A stretch of 64,000 bases of DNA from Pseudomonas sp. PDM18. GTDB lineage: Bacteria > Pseudomonadota > Gammaproteobacteria > Pseudomonadales > Pseudomonadaceae. The notes under the pieces are model-generated. The model ran no database searches. It had not been told where the DNA came from and worked only from the letters and a program-made list of their open reading frames with translations. The position numbers were made by a program, and so were the translations under genes. Where the stretch lies: NCBI RefSeq assembly GCF_014852585.1, contig NZ_JACVBX010000019.1:23090-87089 (forward strand), given 5' to 3'. Numbering within the stretch: the stretch's first letter is position 1; every line of letters starts with the position of its first letter. This document shows positions 32,683 through 43,910 of the stretch, piece by piece.

Positions 32683-33453
32683 ATGACGGATGTACATGGC
32701 AGTGCGCAGGACGGTTTCTCCCGCGAAGCGAAGGCATACGCCCATGGGCGCCCGGACTATCCCGACGAGCTGCTGGGCTGGCTCGGCGAGGAGTTGGGCA
32801 TAGGTAACGGCAAGGAAGTGGTCGACCTCGGTGCGGGTACCGGGAAGTTCACTTCTCTGTTGCTGCGCACCGGTGCGCAGGTCACCGCCATCGAGCCGGT
32901 GGCGGCCATGAGAGAGCAACTCAGTGTCTCTCTGCCTGCTGTGAAGGTGCTCAGTGGAACGGCCCAGGCGATGCCGCTGGTGGCGGAAAGCATCGATGCG
33001 CTGACCTGCGCCCAGGCCTTCCACTGGTTTGCCGACGAGCGGGCGCTGGAGGAAATCCATCGCGTCCTGCGGCCGGGTGGCCACCTTGGCCTGGTGTGGA
33101 ACGTACGCGACGAACGCGTCGACTGGGTCGCCCAGGTGACGCGCATTCTCGAGCGCTACGAAGGCAGCACGCCACGCTTCCACACCGGGCAATGGCGCCG
33201 CGCCTTTGCCGGGTCGCGCTTCGAGGACCTGCGCCTGCGCGAATTCAGCTACCAGCACATCGGTCCGCCGGAGCAGGTGATTGTCGCGCGTACCCTGTCG
33301 GTGAGCTTCATTGCGGCCTTGCCCGAAGAGCAGAAGCAGCGCGTCACCGAGCAACTGCATGAACTGATCGCCACGCACCCGGCGTTGAAGGGACGCAGCG
33401 AAGTCGCCTTCCCCTATCGCACCGAGGCCTACAGCACCCGCGCGCTGGCCTGA
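32683..33453 (+). CDS. Class I SAM-dependent methyltransferase
   Basis: The 256-residue cytosolic protein has the SAM-binding motif VVDLGAGTGKFT near 45-56, the acidic residue after beta-2 (TAIEPVAAMRE) and the later RPGGHLGLVWN motif. It belongs to the methyltransferase-11 group seen in UbiE-like and small-molecule methyltransferases. The substrate cannot be inferred. Its first residues (FSREAKAYAHGRPDYP) are typical of this subgroup. It is followed closely by a metalloprotease-like gene. Confidence 0.82.
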   Translation: MTDVHGSAQDGFSREAKAYAHGRPDYPDELLGWLGEELGIGNGKEVVDLGAGTGKFTSLLLRTGAQVTAIEPVAAMREQLSVSLPAVKVLSGTAQAMPLVAESIDALTCAQAFHWFADERALEEIHRVLRPGGHLGLVWNVRDERVDWVAQVTRILERYEGSTPRFHTGQWRRAFAGSRFEDLRLREFSYQHIGPPEQVIVARTLSVSFIAALPEEQKQRVTEQLHELIATHPALKGRSEVAFPYRTEAYSTRALA

Positions 33454-33502
33454 CCGGGGAATGCGGTAGACTGGCGGACGTTTCCTCCGCCAGTCGTCTC
33501 CC

Positions 33503-33997
33503 ATGCAGCCGCTTCGTTATCTCCAGGCCTATCCGCCACAACTCCAGGACCAGGTGCGCCAGCTCATCGAGCAGGACCGCCTCGGCGAGTATCTGGAGCG
33601 CCGCTATCCCGGGCGTCATGACGTGCAGAGCGACAAGGCGCTGTACGGCTACGCCATGGACCTCAAACAGCAGTACATGCGCACCGCGCCAGCGGTGGAC
33701 AAGGTCCTCTACGACAACAAGCTGGATGTAGTGCAGCGCGCGCTGGGCCTGAACACGGCAATCTCGCGCGTGCAGGGCGGCAAGCTCAAGGCGAAGAAGG
33801 AAATCCGCGTCGCCTCGTTGTTCAAGGACGCGGCCCCCGAGTTCCTGCAGATGATCGTCGTCCACGAACTGGCGCACCTGAAGGAGCGCGACCACAGCAA
33901 GGCCTTCTACCAGCTCTGCGAGCACATGCTGCCCGGTTACCACCAGTTGGAGTTCGATCTGCGCGTCTACCTGACCTGGCGCGACCTGCCTCAGTAG
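33503..33997 (+). CDS. YgjP-like (WLM/SprT-related) metallopeptidase-domain protein
   Basis: The 164-residue cytosolic protein contains the zinc motif HELAHLKERDH (HExxH followed by a third histidine). Its end is typical of YgjP-like M48-related metal-dependent hydrolases (FYQLCEHMLPGYHQLEFDLRVYL). Function in the family is not established, though relatives act in DNA-protein repair. It overlaps the convergent membrane-protein gene by seven bases. Confidence 0.8.
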   Translation: MQPLRYLQAYPPQLQDQVRQLIEQDRLGEYLERRYPGRHDVQSDKALYGYAMDLKQQYMRTAPAVDKVLYDNKLDVVQRALGLNTAISRVQGGKLKAKKEIRVASLFKDAAPEFLQMIVVHELAHLKERDHSKAFYQLCEHMLPGYHQLEFDLRVYLTWRDLPQ

Positions 33998-34458
33998 TAC
34001 AGGCGCCCCAGGTAAAACAGCCCCAGGCACCACGGCAGCAGCAGGGCGATGCCCAGGTAGCGCAGCGCCTTGCGCGGGCCGTTCTCGCCTCGGTTAACCC
34101 AATTGATGCCCGCCAGTACCAGCGCATAGACCGCGAGGCCCGCCAGCAGCCATTCGTATTGCTCTGTGGTGGGCGAAACCGGGCCGAGGTGGGTATGGGT
34201 GAGGTGCCATGCGCAAAGGGCGATGGCCGGCACCAGGAGGGCCAGCGCCACCAGGATTCGCCCAGTGAGTTGCAGCAGAAAGGCGATGAGCAGTCCCGCG
34301 AGGCCGGTACTGGCAATCAGCACGGCAAACAACTGGTCGAGATAGACGAGGTCGGGCGTGGGCTCGAGTGAGCGGGGTTGCCCGAGCAGGCGCAGCAAAG
34401 GTGCGCCAAGCAGGAGGGCGGTCAGGCAGAACAGCCAGCCAAACAGGGGGCGCGCCAT
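33991..34458 (-). CDS. Small integral membrane protein, unknown function
   Basis: The 155-residue protein has about four hydrophobic segments (near residues 5-23, 44-62, 66-84 and 135-152) and a conserved-looking ENGPRKALRYLG loop. I do not recognise the family. It is convergent with the YgjP-like gene and overlaps it by seven bases at the ends. Confidence 0.65.
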   Translation of the reverse strand: MARPLFGWLFCLTALLLGAPLLRLLGQPRSLEPTPDLVYLDQLFAVLIASTGLAGLLIAFLLQLTGRILVALALLVPAIALCAWHLTHTHLGPVSPTTEQYEWLLAGLAVYALVLAGINWVNRGENGPRKALRYLGIALLLPWCLGLFYLGRLYY

Positions 34459-34606
34459 CCGAGGCTCCTGATGAAGTTGCTGCGGGAAGCCCCTGACGCG
34501 CCGGATGGGGTCGGTCGCCTGGGGTTGTTCGCCGCCGCAAAGCCCAGATTAATCAATGATTTGGCGAAATGCCATGATTTTATCGGGAATAATTCCCGAA
34601 AATGAG

Positions 34607-34630
34607 AAGGCCCCTCCGGGGAGGGGCCTT
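34607..34630 (-). terminator. Hairpin after ponA, probable terminator
   Basis: An 11-base stem (AAGGCCCCTCC / GGAGGGGCCTT) lies five bases past the ponA stop. On the minus strand it is followed by TCTCATTTTC, a weak T-tract, so its strength is uncertain. Confidence 0.6.
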
Positions 34631-34634
34631 TCTG

Positions 34635-37064
34635 TCAGAACAGGTCGATCGGCGCTTCTTCATCCGCAGGCATGCCGCTGCCGGGAGCGCTGCCGGGCGC
34701 CAGTTCGTTCATCGACGGTGGCGTGTCTTCGTTCTTGAACAGTTCGAAGTACGCACCCGGAGTGCCCGGAGGCGCCGCACGACCGGTGGCCGGGTCGATG
34801 CGCAGGCTGACCAGGCCGGGCGGCTCGGGCAGCAGGTGCGACGGTTTGTCTTTCAGTGCTGCGCCCATGTAGCGCATCCAGATCGGCAGGGCGACGTTAC
34901 CGCCGTATTCGGCGCGGCCGAGGCTTTCCGGTTGGTCGAAGCCAACCCAGACGGTGGTCATGAAGTCGGCGTTGAAGCCGGAGAACCAGGCGTCCTTTGA
35001 CTCGTTGGTGGTACCTGTCTTGCCTGCCAGATCATCGCGCTTGAGCGCCAGTGCACGGCGGCCAGTGCCGCGCTTGATCACGTCCTGCAGCATGCTGGTC
35101 ATGATGTACGCAGTGCGCGCATCGAGGACGCGCTCGGCCGCCGCTGGCTCGATGGTGGTTTTGGCCTGGCTCGGGTCGTCGTTGCCGAAGGCGTCGGTGG
35201 CGGCCGGTTGTGGCTGCGCCTGCGCCTGTTCCTCGTTCTGCGGAATGCTCGGCGGGTTGGCCTGGTACAGCACTTGCCCGTCTCGGCTTTCGATGCGCTG
35301 CACGATGTAGGGCGCAACCTTGAAGCCGCCGTTGGCGAAGACGGTCCAGGCGCTGGCGATCTCCATGGGAGTCAGAGTCGCGGTGCCAAGGGCCATGGAC
35401 AGGTTCGGCGGGAGGTCGTCCTTGTTCAGGCCGAACTTGCTGATGCAGTTGCGTGCGCGGTCGACGCCCAGGGCCTGGAGGATGCGGATCGACACCATGT
35501 TGCGTGACTTGTACAGCGCCTCGCGCATGGGGATCGGGCCGAGGAATGTGTTGGTATCGTTCTTCGGCCGCCAGACCTTGTCCAGGTACTCGTCGTAGAA
35601 CACCACAGGCGCGTCGTTGATCAGCGAGGCGGCGGTGAAGCCGTTATCCAGCGCACAGCTGTAAATGAACGGCTTGAAGCTGGAGCCGGGCTGGCGACGT
35701 GCCTGGGTGGCGCGGTTGTAGTTGCTCTGTTCGAAGGAGAAGCCGCCGACCAGCGCCATGATCGCGCCGTCCTGCGGGTTGAGCGACACCAGGGCGCTTT
35801 GCGCGGCCGGCACCTGGGTCAAGCGCAGCGAGCCGTCATCCTTGCGCTGCACGCGGATTACGTCGCCGGCCTGCACCACATCGCTGGGCTGGCTGGGCAT
35901 GCGGCCCATGCTGTTGTTGCTCAGGTAGGGGCGGGCCCACTTCATGCCGTCCCAGCTCAGGGCTTCTTCCTTGCCGTCGCGGGTCATGACCATGGCGCCG
36001 CTCTTCTCGACCTGGGTGACGATGGCCGGTTCCAGGCCGCCGAGCGGGCGCTGCTGCGCGATAGCCTGGCGCCAGGCATCACGAGTCTTGCCGGGGAGGC
36101 GCGTCTCGGGGCCGCGATAGCCATGTCGCTGGTCGTAATCCTGCAGACCTTCGCGCAGGGCGGTGTTGGCGTCTTCCTGCAGATCGCTGCGCACCGTGGT
36201 GTAGACCCGATAGCCCTCGGTGTAGGCGTCGCCACCGAAGCGGCCGACGAGTTCGGCGCGGGCCATCTCGGCGATATAGGGCGCTGCCAGTTCCGGTGTC
36301 TGCACGTGGTAGGACGCACCAACCGGCTCCTGGATGGCGGCCTGATATCGCGGCTGGTCGATGAAGCCGAGCTTGAGCATGCGCTCGAGAATCCAGTTGC
36401 GACGTTCCAGGCTGCGTGCGGCGTTGGCCAGTGGGTTGTAGCGCGACGGTGCCTTGGGCAGGCCGGCGATCATCGCCATCTGCGCCAGGCTCAGGTCCTT
36501 GATGGACTTGCCGTAATAGACCTGGGCGGCGGCTTCGACGCCGTAGGCGCGGTTGCCCAGGTAAATCTTGTTGACGTAGAGCTCGAGGATCTCGTCCTTG
36601 GTGAGCGAGCGCTCGATCTGCAGAGCCAGCAGGATCTCGTTGATCTTGCGGGAGAAACTCCGCTCGTTGGTGAGGAAGTAGTTCTTCGCCACCTGCATGG
36701 TAATGGTGCTGCCGCCGGTCTGGATGTGCCCGGTCTTCAATAATTGCGCGGCAGCACGCATCAGGCTTTTGACGTCCACGCCATAATGGTTGGCGAAATT
36801 GTCATCTTCAGCCGATAACAGTGCGTGGGTGAAATCCGGGGGGATTTCAGCAAATCGAATCGGCGTTCGGCGCATCTCGCCAAACTCTGCTATCAATTTG
36901 TTATCAGCACTGTACACGCGCAGCGGCATCTGCAATCGCACGTTGCGCAAGGCCTCCACGGACGGGAGGTTCGGGCTGAGGTACAGATAGGCGCCGCTGA
37001 AACTGAGCAGCACTCCACAAATAATGGTGACGCATGTCCACCACAGAAACTTCAGCAGGCGCAT
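34635..37064 (-). CDS. ponA: Penicillin-binding protein 1A (bifunctional peptidoglycan synthase)
   Basis: The 809-residue inner-membrane protein has one N-terminal membrane helix, a GT51 glycosyltransferase domain (catalytic glutamate in LLSAEDDNF, then GGSTITMQVAKNYF) and a class A transpeptidase. The transpeptidase motifs SSFK (in RQPGSSFKPF), SRN and KTGTT are all present. It polymerises and crosslinks cell-wall strands in the periplasm. The residues between the domains form the OB-like insert of PBP1A. It is divergent from pilM across about 186 bases, an arrangement conserved in pseudomonads. Confidence 0.96.
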   Translation of the reverse strand: MRLLKFLWWTCVTIICGVLLSFSGAYLYLSPNLPSVEALRNVRLQMPLRVYSADNKLIAEFGEMRRTPIRFAEIPPDFTHALLSAEDDNFANHYGVDVKSLMRAAAQLLKTGHIQTGGSTITMQVAKNYFLTNERSFSRKINEILLALQIERSLTKDEILELYVNKIYLGNRAYGVEAAAQVYYGKSIKDLSLAQMAMIAGLPKAPSRYNPLANAARSLERRNWILERMLKLGFIDQPRYQAAIQEPVGASYHVQTPELAAPYIAEMARAELVGRFGGDAYTEGYRVYTTVRSDLQEDANTALREGLQDYDQRHGYRGPETRLPGKTRDAWRQAIAQQRPLGGLEPAIVTQVEKSGAMVMTRDGKEEALSWDGMKWARPYLSNNSMGRMPSQPSDVVQAGDVIRVQRKDDGSLRLTQVPAAQSALVSLNPQDGAIMALVGGFSFEQSNYNRATQARRQPGSSFKPFIYSCALDNGFTAASLINDAPVVFYDEYLDKVWRPKNDTNTFLGPIPMREALYKSRNMVSIRILQALGVDRARNCISKFGLNKDDLPPNLSMALGTATLTPMEIASAWTVFANGGFKVAPYIVQRIESRDGQVLYQANPPSIPQNEEQAQAQPQPAATDAFGNDDPSQAKTTIEPAAAERVLDARTAYIMTSMLQDVIKRGTGRRALALKRDDLAGKTGTTNESKDAWFSGFNADFMTTVWVGFDQPESLGRAEYGGNVALPIWMRYMGAALKDKPSHLLPEPPGLVSLRIDPATGRAAPPGTPGAYFELFKNEDTPPSMNELAPGSAPGSGMPADEEAPIDLF

Positions 37065-37169
37065 CGGGAAGGTCTTGGATTTCCAGGGAAAAGAAAGAGT
37101 TAAGCGGATGGCGCGGTAAAAAGGGAAAAGCTGATCACATTATAAGCAGTTTTTTTGCTGGCGAGCCAT

Positions 37170-37198
37170 TTGCGAAGCTGTCAAGTCTGGTATCTAAT
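37170..37198 (+). promoter_or_regulatory. Candidate sigma-70 promoter for pilMNOPQ
   Basis: TTGCGA (-35-like) and TCTAAT (-10-like, five of six to consensus) are separated by 17 bases and lie about 52 bases before the pilM start. No sigma-54 element was noticed. Confidence 0.4.
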
Positions 37199-37223
37199 GT
37201 GGAAAAACATAAATCGTCCGTAA

Positions 37224-38314
<1,091 letters not shown>

Positions 38315-38315
<1 letters not shown>

Positions 38316-38908
38316 TGGCACGCATCAACCTATTGCCGTGGCGGGAGCAACTGCGCGAGGAGCGCAAGCAGCGCTTCCTGGTGATCCTGGGTGCCGTTCT
38401 TCTGGCTTCCGGGGCGATCGTTTTCCTGGGTGATCAGTACTTCAATTCGGCCATCGAGAACCAGACTGCGCGCAACGACTTCCTGCGCAAGGAAATCGCC
38501 GTGCTGGATGCGCGCATCAAGGAGATCAGTGAGCTGAAGACCCGTCGCCAGCAACTGCTGGAACGGATGAAGATCATTCAGGACCTGCAGGGCAACCGCC
38601 CGATCATTGGCCGGGTGTTCGACCAACTGGTCCGCACCCTGCCCGATGGCGTCTTCTTCACTCAGTTGAAGATGACCGGGAAGTCCATTGCCATTGCCGG
38701 CGCGGCCGAGTCCAACAACCGCGTTTCGAACCTCATGCGCAATCTCGACTCGTCGGAGTGGCTGACTTCGCCGAACCTGACCGAAGTTAAAGCGGTTACC
38801 CAGGGCGCGCTGGATCAGGCGAACGTCTTCCAGTTGACGGTGCAGCAGACCCAGCCCGGCAGCGAGGAGCAGGACAAGCAGAACACCCCGCAAGGAGCCA
38901 AGAAATGA
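38315..38908 (+). CDS. pilN: Type IV pilus assembly protein PilN
   Basis: PilN is a bitopic inner-membrane protein that binds PilM through its cytoplasmic N-terminus (ARINLLPWRE, the conserved peptide) and pairs with PilO in the periplasm. The 197-residue protein has one membrane helix near residues 22-42, a coiled-coil stretch (residues about 45-90) and a ferredoxin-like periplasmic domain. It overlaps both neighbours, so its translation is coupled to pilM and pilO. Confidence 0.95.
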
Positions 38909-39567
38909 GTCTGGCCAGTTCTCTTGAGAGCTTGCGCAAGGTCGATATCAACGATCTTGACCTGAACAACCTTGGTTCCTGGCCGGCAGCCGTCAAGGTC
39001 ATCGCCTGTATCCTGCTGATGGCCGTGGTTCTGGCGCTTGGCTACAACTTCCATCTGAAGGACCTGCAGGATCAGCTCGACCGAAACCGCGAGGAAGAAC
39101 AGACCCTCAAGCAGCAGTTCTCGACCAAGGCCTTCCAGGCGGCGAACCTGGAAGCCTACAAGGGGCAGATGAAGGAGATGGAAGAATCCTTCGGCGCCCT
39201 GCTGCGCCAACTGCCGAGCGATACCGAAGTGCCCGGCCTGCTGGAAGACATCACCCGCACTGGGCTGGGTAGCGGCCTGGAGTTCGAGGAGATCAAGCTG
39301 CTGCCGGAAGTGACCCAGCAGTTCTATATCGAGCTGCCGATCCAGATCAGCGTCGTAGGCGGATACCATGATCTGGCGACTTTCGTCAGTGGCGTGGCCA
39401 GCCTGCCGCGGATCGTCACGCTGCATGACTTCGATATCAAACCGGCGAGCTCCGACAGCACCTCCAAGCTGCGCATGAGCATCCTGGCGAAAACCTATCG
39501 CTACAACGACAAGGGCGTGAAGGTTACTGCCCCGGCGGCTGGAGCGAAGACAGGAGCTAAGAAATGA
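38905..39567 (+). CDS. pilO: Type IV pilus assembly protein PilO
   Basis: PilO is the partner of PilN, with a short cytoplasmic start, one membrane helix near residues 30-48, a coiled coil and a periplasmic ferredoxin-like domain (YIELPIQISVVGGYHDLATFVSGVASLPRIVTL). It has 220 residues and ends in an Ala/Gly/Lys-rich tail slightly longer than usual. It overlaps pilN and pilP by four bases each. Confidence 0.95.
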   Translation: MSLASSLESLRKVDINDLDLNNLGSWPAAVKVIACILLMAVVLALGYNFHLKDLQDQLDRNREEEQTLKQQFSTKAFQAANLEAYKGQMKEMEESFGALLRQLPSDTEVPGLLEDITRTGLGSGLEFEEIKLLPEVTQQFYIELPIQISVVGGYHDLATFVSGVASLPRIVTLHDFDIKPASSDSTSKLRMSILAKTYRYNDKGVKVTAPAAGAKTGAKK

Positions 39568-40088
39568 GGGGGCGCCTGATCATTTGCAGTTTCCTGCTCC
39601 TGACGTTGAACGGTTGTGGCTCGGGTAGTGATTTTGCCGACCTGCAGGGTTACATGGACGAAGTCCGCGCTCGCCCGAAGGGGACGATCGAGCCGTTGCC
39701 CAAGTTCCAGAGCTACGAGGCCTTCACCTATAGCGCTTCGTCCCTGCGCAGTCCCTTCCAGCCACCGGTGAAGATCGACCTGGCGATCAAGCAGAAGGGC
39801 AACAGGGTCATCAAGCCCGATGAAACTCGGGTCAAGCAGTTCCTCGAAGGCTTCAACATCGAAACCTTCGAAATGGTCGGCACCCTGGCCAAGGACAGTC
39901 AGGTATTTGCTCTCGTGAAAGGTGCAGGTGGGGTGCATCGGGTACGAGTGGGTGACTACCTTGGGCGCAACGACGGCAAGATCGTTGCGATCAACGAAGC
40001 CAAGATCGACGTGATTGAAATCGTTCCTGATGGTGAGGGTGGCTGGCTGGAGCGTCCGCGCAGTCTGACTCTCAAGGAACGCTCCTAA
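39564..40088 (+). CDS. pilP: Type IV pilus lipoprotein PilP
   Basis: PilP is an inner-membrane lipoprotein that bridges PilNO to the PilQ secretin. The 174-residue protein has a signal ending in LNGC near residues 15-18, a disordered linker, and the beta-sandwich domain with LRSPFQPP and VRVGDYLGRNDGKI typical of PilP. The asparagine in the lipobox is slightly unusual but occurs in this family. Nine bases separate it from pilQ. Confidence 0.95.
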   Translation: MRGRLIICSFLLLTLNGCGSGSDFADLQGYMDEVRARPKGTIEPLPKFQSYEAFTYSASSLRSPFQPPVKIDLAIKQKGNRVIKPDETRVKQFLEGFNIETFEMVGTLAKDSQVFALVKGAGGVHRVRVGDYLGRNDGKIVAINEAKIDVIEIVPDGEGGWLERPRSLTLKERS

Positions 40089-40096
40089 GGGCGGGG

Positions 40097-42220
40097 ATGA
40101 ACATGGATAACAAACAGCAGTCTGCACGACGGATTCAGACGATGAATAGAAAGCTTTCCCGCCTCGGCATTTCCGTGCTCGCGGCCGCATTCGCGCCGGC
40201 TTTGCTGGCTGCGAACCTGCAGAGTGTCGATGTGGCGGCACTGCCGGGCGATCGCGTGGAGCTGAAGCTGGGCTTCGACGAGCCGGTGGCCGCGCCGCGT
40301 GGCTACACCATTGAGCAGCCGGCGCGTATCGCGCTGGATTTGCCGGGTGTGCAGAACAAACTGGGCAGCAAGAACCGCGAACTGGGCGTGGGCAATGCCC
40401 GCAGCCTGACCGTGGTCGAGGCGAAGGATCGTACTCGCCTGATCGTGAATCTGGCGACCCTCGTGCCCTACAGCACCCGTGCGGAAGGTTCGAACCTGTA
40501 CGTCGTGGTCGGCGCAGGCGCAGCGACCTCCAGCTCCTACGCCTCCGCGGCGCCGACTTCGGCACCGGCGGCCAAGCCTGCGGCGCCCAAGCCTTACGTC
40601 CCGGCTGGCAAGGCGATCCGCAATATCGACTTCCAGCGTGGCGAGCAGGGTGAAGGCAACGTTGTCATCGACCTGTCCGATCCGACCGTCAGCCCCGATA
40701 TCCAGGAGCAGGGCGGCAAGATTCGCCTGGACTTCCCGCGTACCCAGCTGCCGGACAATCTGCGCGTCCGCCTGGATGTGAAGGACTTCGCTACCCCGGT
40801 ACAGCTGGTCAACGCCTCCGCGGTGGGTGACAAGGCCAGCATCACCATTGAACCGACCGGCCTATACGACTACCTCGTCTACCAGACCGACAACCGCATG
40901 ACCGTCAGCATCAAGCCGCTGACCCAGGACGATGCCGAGAAGCGCAAGAAGGACACCTTCGCCTACACCGGTGAAAAGCTGTCGCTGAACTTCCAGGACA
41001 TCGATGTGCGCTCGGTGCTGCAGCTGATCGCTGACTTCACTGACCTGAACCTGGTGGCTTCGGACACTGTGCAGGGCAACATCACCCTGCGCCTGCAGAA
41101 CGTGCCGTGGGATCAGGCGCTGGACCTGGTACTCAAGACCAAGGGCTTGGACAAGCGCAAGGTCGGCAACGTACTGCTGGTCGCGCCGGCTGACGAGATC
41201 GCGGCTCGCGAGCGTCAGGAGCTGGAAGCGCAGAAGCAGATCTCCGAACTGGCTCCGCTGCGTCGTGAGCTGATTCAGGTGAACTACGCCAAGGCGGCGG
41301 ACATTGCCAAGCTGTTCAGCTCCGTGACCGGCAGTGGTGGTGGCGCTCCGGGCGTTGCGGCGGCTGCGCAGGGCGACAACCGCGGTTCGATCACCGTGGA
41401 CGACCGTACCAACAGCATCATCGCTTACCAGACCCAGGATCGCCTGGACGAGCTGCGCCGCATCGTGGCCCAGCTGGACATCCCGGTTCGTCAGGTGATG
41501 ATCGAGGCGCGCATCGTCGAAGCCAACGTCGACTACACCAAGGAGCTGGGTGTGAACTGGAGCGGCTCGCTCTCCGGTCACGGCAACTTCGATGTCTCCG
41601 GCGGCACCAACAGCACCGGCAACACCTTCGTTGACCTGGGTACCTCCAATACCACTCCGACCTCGGGCATCAGCATCGGCTTCACCACCAACAACACCAT
41701 CCTGGATCTCCAGCTCAACGCCATGGAGAAAACCGGTAACGGTGAAGTGGTGTCGCAGCCGAAGGTGGTCACCTCGGACAAGGAAACCGCGAAGATCCTG
41801 AAGGGCTCGGAAATTCCTTACCAGGAAGCCAGCTCCAGCGGCGCAACCTCGGTGTCCTTCAAGGAGGCGGCACTGTCGCTGGAAGTGACTCCGCAGATCA
41901 CTCCTGACAACCGCATCATCATGGAAGTGAAGGTCAACAAGGACGAGCCGGACTACGCCAACGCCCTGAACGGCGTACCGCCGATCAAGAAGAACGAGGT
42001 GAACGCTAAAGTGCTGGTCAACGATGGTGAAACCATCGTGATCGGTGGCGTGTTCTCCAACACCCAGACCAAGTCCACGGCCAAGGTGCCGTTCCTGGGC
42101 GACGTGCCGATGATCGGCCGCCTGTTCAAGAACGACTATGTGACCGACAGCAAGAATGAGCTGCTGGTTTTCCTTACCCCGCGGATCATGAATAATCAGG
42201 CCATTGCCATCGGCCGTTGA
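40097..42220 (+). CDS. pilQ: Type IV pilus secretin PilQ
   Basis: PilQ is the outer-membrane secretin through which the pilus is extruded. The 707-residue protein has a signal peptide ([12 protein letters not shown]), two AMIN domains that bind peptidoglycan (near residues 40-130 and 170-270), a secretin/TonB N-terminal domain, NolW-like repeats and the C-terminal secretin domain ([27 protein letters not shown]). The first ATG at 40097 or the ATG at 40103 has the better ribosome-binding site (GGGCGGGG). The ATG at 40142 (MNRKLSRLG) matches the usual family N-terminus, so the true start is uncertain by 15 residues. Confidence 0.95.
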   Translation: MNMDNKQQSARRIQTMNRKLSRLGISVLAAAFAPALLAANLQSVDVAALPGDRVELKLGFDEPVAAPRGYTIEQPARIALDLPGVQNKLGSKNRELGVGNARSLTVVEAKDRTRLIVNLATLVPYSTRAEGSNLYVVVGAGAATSSSYASAAPTSAPAAKPAAPKPYVPAGKAIRNIDFQRGEQGEGNVVIDLSDPTVSPDIQEQGGKIRLDFPRTQLPDNLRVRLDVKDFATPVQLVNASAVGDKASITIEPTGLYDYLVYQTDNRMTVSIKPLTQDDAEKRKKDTFAYTGEKLSLNFQDIDVRSVLQLIADFTDLNLVASDTVQGNITLRLQNVPWDQALDLVLKTKGLDKRKVGNVLLVAPADEIAARERQELEAQKQISELAPLRRELIQVNYAKAADIAKLFSSVTGSGGGAPGVAAAAQGDNRGSITVDDRTNSIIAYQTQDRLDELRRIVAQLDIPVRQVMIEARIVEANVDYTKELGVNWSGSLSGHGNFDVSGGTNSTGNTFVDLGTSNTTPTSGISIGFTTNNTILDLQLNAMEKTGNGEVVSQPKVVTSDKETAKILKGSEIPYQEASSSGATSVSFKEAALSLEVTPQITPDNRIIMEVKVNKDEPDYANALNGVPPIKKNEVNAKVLVNDGETIVIGGVFSNTQTKSTAKVPFLGDVPMIGRLFKNDYVTDSKNELLVFLTPRIMNNQAIAIGR

Positions 42221-42228
42221 TCAATGTC

Positions 42229-42747
42229 GTGTCCAATTTGATTCTGGTAGGCCCGATGGGTGCTGGTAAAAGCACCATCGGGCGTCTTCTCGCCAAAGAG
42301 CTTCACCTCGTCTTCAAAGATTCGGATAAAGAGATCGAGCAGCGCTGCGGAGCCAACATCCCCTGGATATTCGATGTCGAGGGCGAGGCTGGCTTCCGTG
42401 AGCGTGAGCAGGCGATGCTGGCCGAGCTGTGCGATGAAGTGGGCATGGTCATCGCCACGGGCGGCGGCGCCGTCATGCGCGACGCCAATAGGCTCATCCT
42501 CAAAAGCGGCGGCAAGGTGATCTACCTGCACGCTTCGGTCGAGCAGCAGATTTCTCGCACGGCACGCGACAAGAATCGCCCGCTGCTGCAGAAGCCCAAT
42601 CCGGAACAGATCCTTCGTGATCTCATGCAGATGCGCGATCCGCTTTATCGCGAAATAGCCGACGTGATCATCGAAACCGACGAGCGGCCTCCGCGGCTCG
42701 TCGTGCTGGAGATCATCGAGCGCCTGCGTGAGCTGGAGCGCCATTAA
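42229..42747 (+). CDS. aroK: Shikimate kinase
   Basis: AroK is a cytosolic kinase that phosphorylates shikimate at the 3-OH in aromatic amino-acid synthesis. Starting at the GTG at 42229 gives 172 residues, the usual length, with Walker [10 protein letters not shown] at residues 8-16, the shikimate-binding DSD and ATGGGAV segments and an RPLL lid. The frame can also start from TTG at 42217, overlapping the pilQ stop, but this adds four unusual residues. No strong ribosome-binding site is visible, so translation may depend on pilQ. It pairs with aroB. Confidence 0.93.
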   Translation: MSNLILVGPMGAGKSTIGRLLAKELHLVFKDSDKEIEQRCGANIPWIFDVEGEAGFREREQAMLAELCDEVGMVIATGGGAVMRDANRLILKSGGKVIYLHASVEQQISRTARDKNRPLLQKPNPEQILRDLMQMRDPLYREIADVIIETDERPPRLVVLEIIERLRELERH

Positions 42748-42797
42748 CGGCGCTGCAATCTGCGGTATCCTAGTCCCCTTTCTTGCCTGGGGGTTTC

Positions 42798-43904
42798 ATG
42801 CGCACACTCAACGTCGATCTGGCCGATCGCAGCTACCCGATCTATATCGGCGAGGGGCTGCTGGACGATCCGCGCTACTTCGAGCCGCACATCCGCGGCC
42901 GTCAGGTAGCCATCGTCACCAACGAAACCATCGCGCCGCTGTACCTGGATCGACTGCAGAAGACCCTGGCCGGCTACAAGGTCACCACGGTCGTGCTCCC
43001 CGACGGCGAGGCCTACAAGCAGTGGGAAACCCTGCAACTGATCTTCGATGGCCTGCTGACTGCGCGCCACGACCGCAAGACCACTCTGATCGCCCTCGGC
43101 GGCGGCGTCATCGGCGACATGACCGGTTTCGCCGCGGCCTGCTACCAGCGTGGCGTCGACTTCATCCAGGTGCCGACCACCCTGCTGTCCCAGGTGGATT
43201 CCTCGGTGGGCGGCAAGACCGGCATCAACCACCCGCTGGGCAAGAACATGGTCGGGGCCTTCTACCAGCCCCAGGCCGTGGTCATCGATACCGTCACCCT
43301 GAAGACCCTGCCGCCGCGCGAGCTGTCGGCGGGCCTGGCGGAAGTGGTCAAGTACGGCTTCATCTGCGACGAGCCTTTCCTCACCTGGCTGGAAGCGCAC
43401 ATGGATGATCTATTGGCGCTGGAACCGACAGCGTTGACCGAGGCGATCGAGCGTTCCTGCGCGGCCAAGGCTCGCGTGGTCGGCGCCGACGAGAAGGAAA
43501 CCGGCGTGCGCGCCACCCTCAACCTGGGCCATACCTTCGGCCACGCCATCGAGACTCACATGGGTTATGGCGTCTGGCTGCACGGCGAAGCCGTGGGTGC
43601 GGGAACCGTGATGGCACTTGAGATGTCGCATCGGCTGGGATGGCTAACAAAGGCCGAACTCGATCGCGGAGTCCGCCTGCTCGCCGCGGCGAAGCTACCG
43701 GTGGTCCCGCCGCAAGAAATGAGCGCCGAGCATTTTCTCGAGCACATGGCCGTCGACAAGAAAGTGCTCGATGGCCGTCTGCGTCTGGTATTGCTCCAAG
43801 GGCTGGGGGGCGCGGTCGTCACTGCCGAATTCCCCCGTGAGATTCTGGAAGAAACACTGCGCGCTGACTACCAGGCACTGGTCGGTCAGGCAGGAGAACA
43901 CTGA
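42798..43904 (+). CDS. aroB: 3-dehydroquinate synthase
   Basis: AroB is a NAD- and metal-dependent cytosolic enzyme forming 3-dehydroquinate, the second step of the shikimate pathway. The 368-residue protein contains [41 protein letters not shown] and the metal histidines of [11 protein letters not shown] and LHGEAVG. The ATG at 42798 gives the standard MRTLNVDL start; the earlier open codons are rejected. It follows aroK by 50 bases and precedes the SPOR-domain gene by six. Confidence 0.96.
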   Translation: MRTLNVDLADRSYPIYIGEGLLDDPRYFEPHIRGRQVAIVTNETIAPLYLDRLQKTLAGYKVTTVVLPDGEAYKQWETLQLIFDGLLTARHDRKTTLIALGGGVIGDMTGFAAACYQRGVDFIQVPTTLLSQVDSSVGGKTGINHPLGKNMVGAFYQPQAVVIDTVTLKTLPPRELSAGLAEVVKYGFICDEPFLTWLEAHMDDLLALEPTALTEAIERSCAAKARVVGADEKETGVRATLNLGHTFGHAIETHMGYGVWLHGEAVGAGTVMALEMSHRLGWLTKAELDRGVRLLAAAKLPVVPPQEMSAEHFLEHMAVDKKVLDGRLRLVLLQGLGGAVVTAEFPREILEETLRADYQALVGQAGEH

Positions 43905-43910
43905 GGTCCC

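Noticed and set aside
34584..34598. CGGGAA / TTCCCG small palindrome beyond the ponA terminator
   Set aside because: It is only six bases per arm and lacks a T-tract; it may extend the ponA terminator but is not convincing alone.
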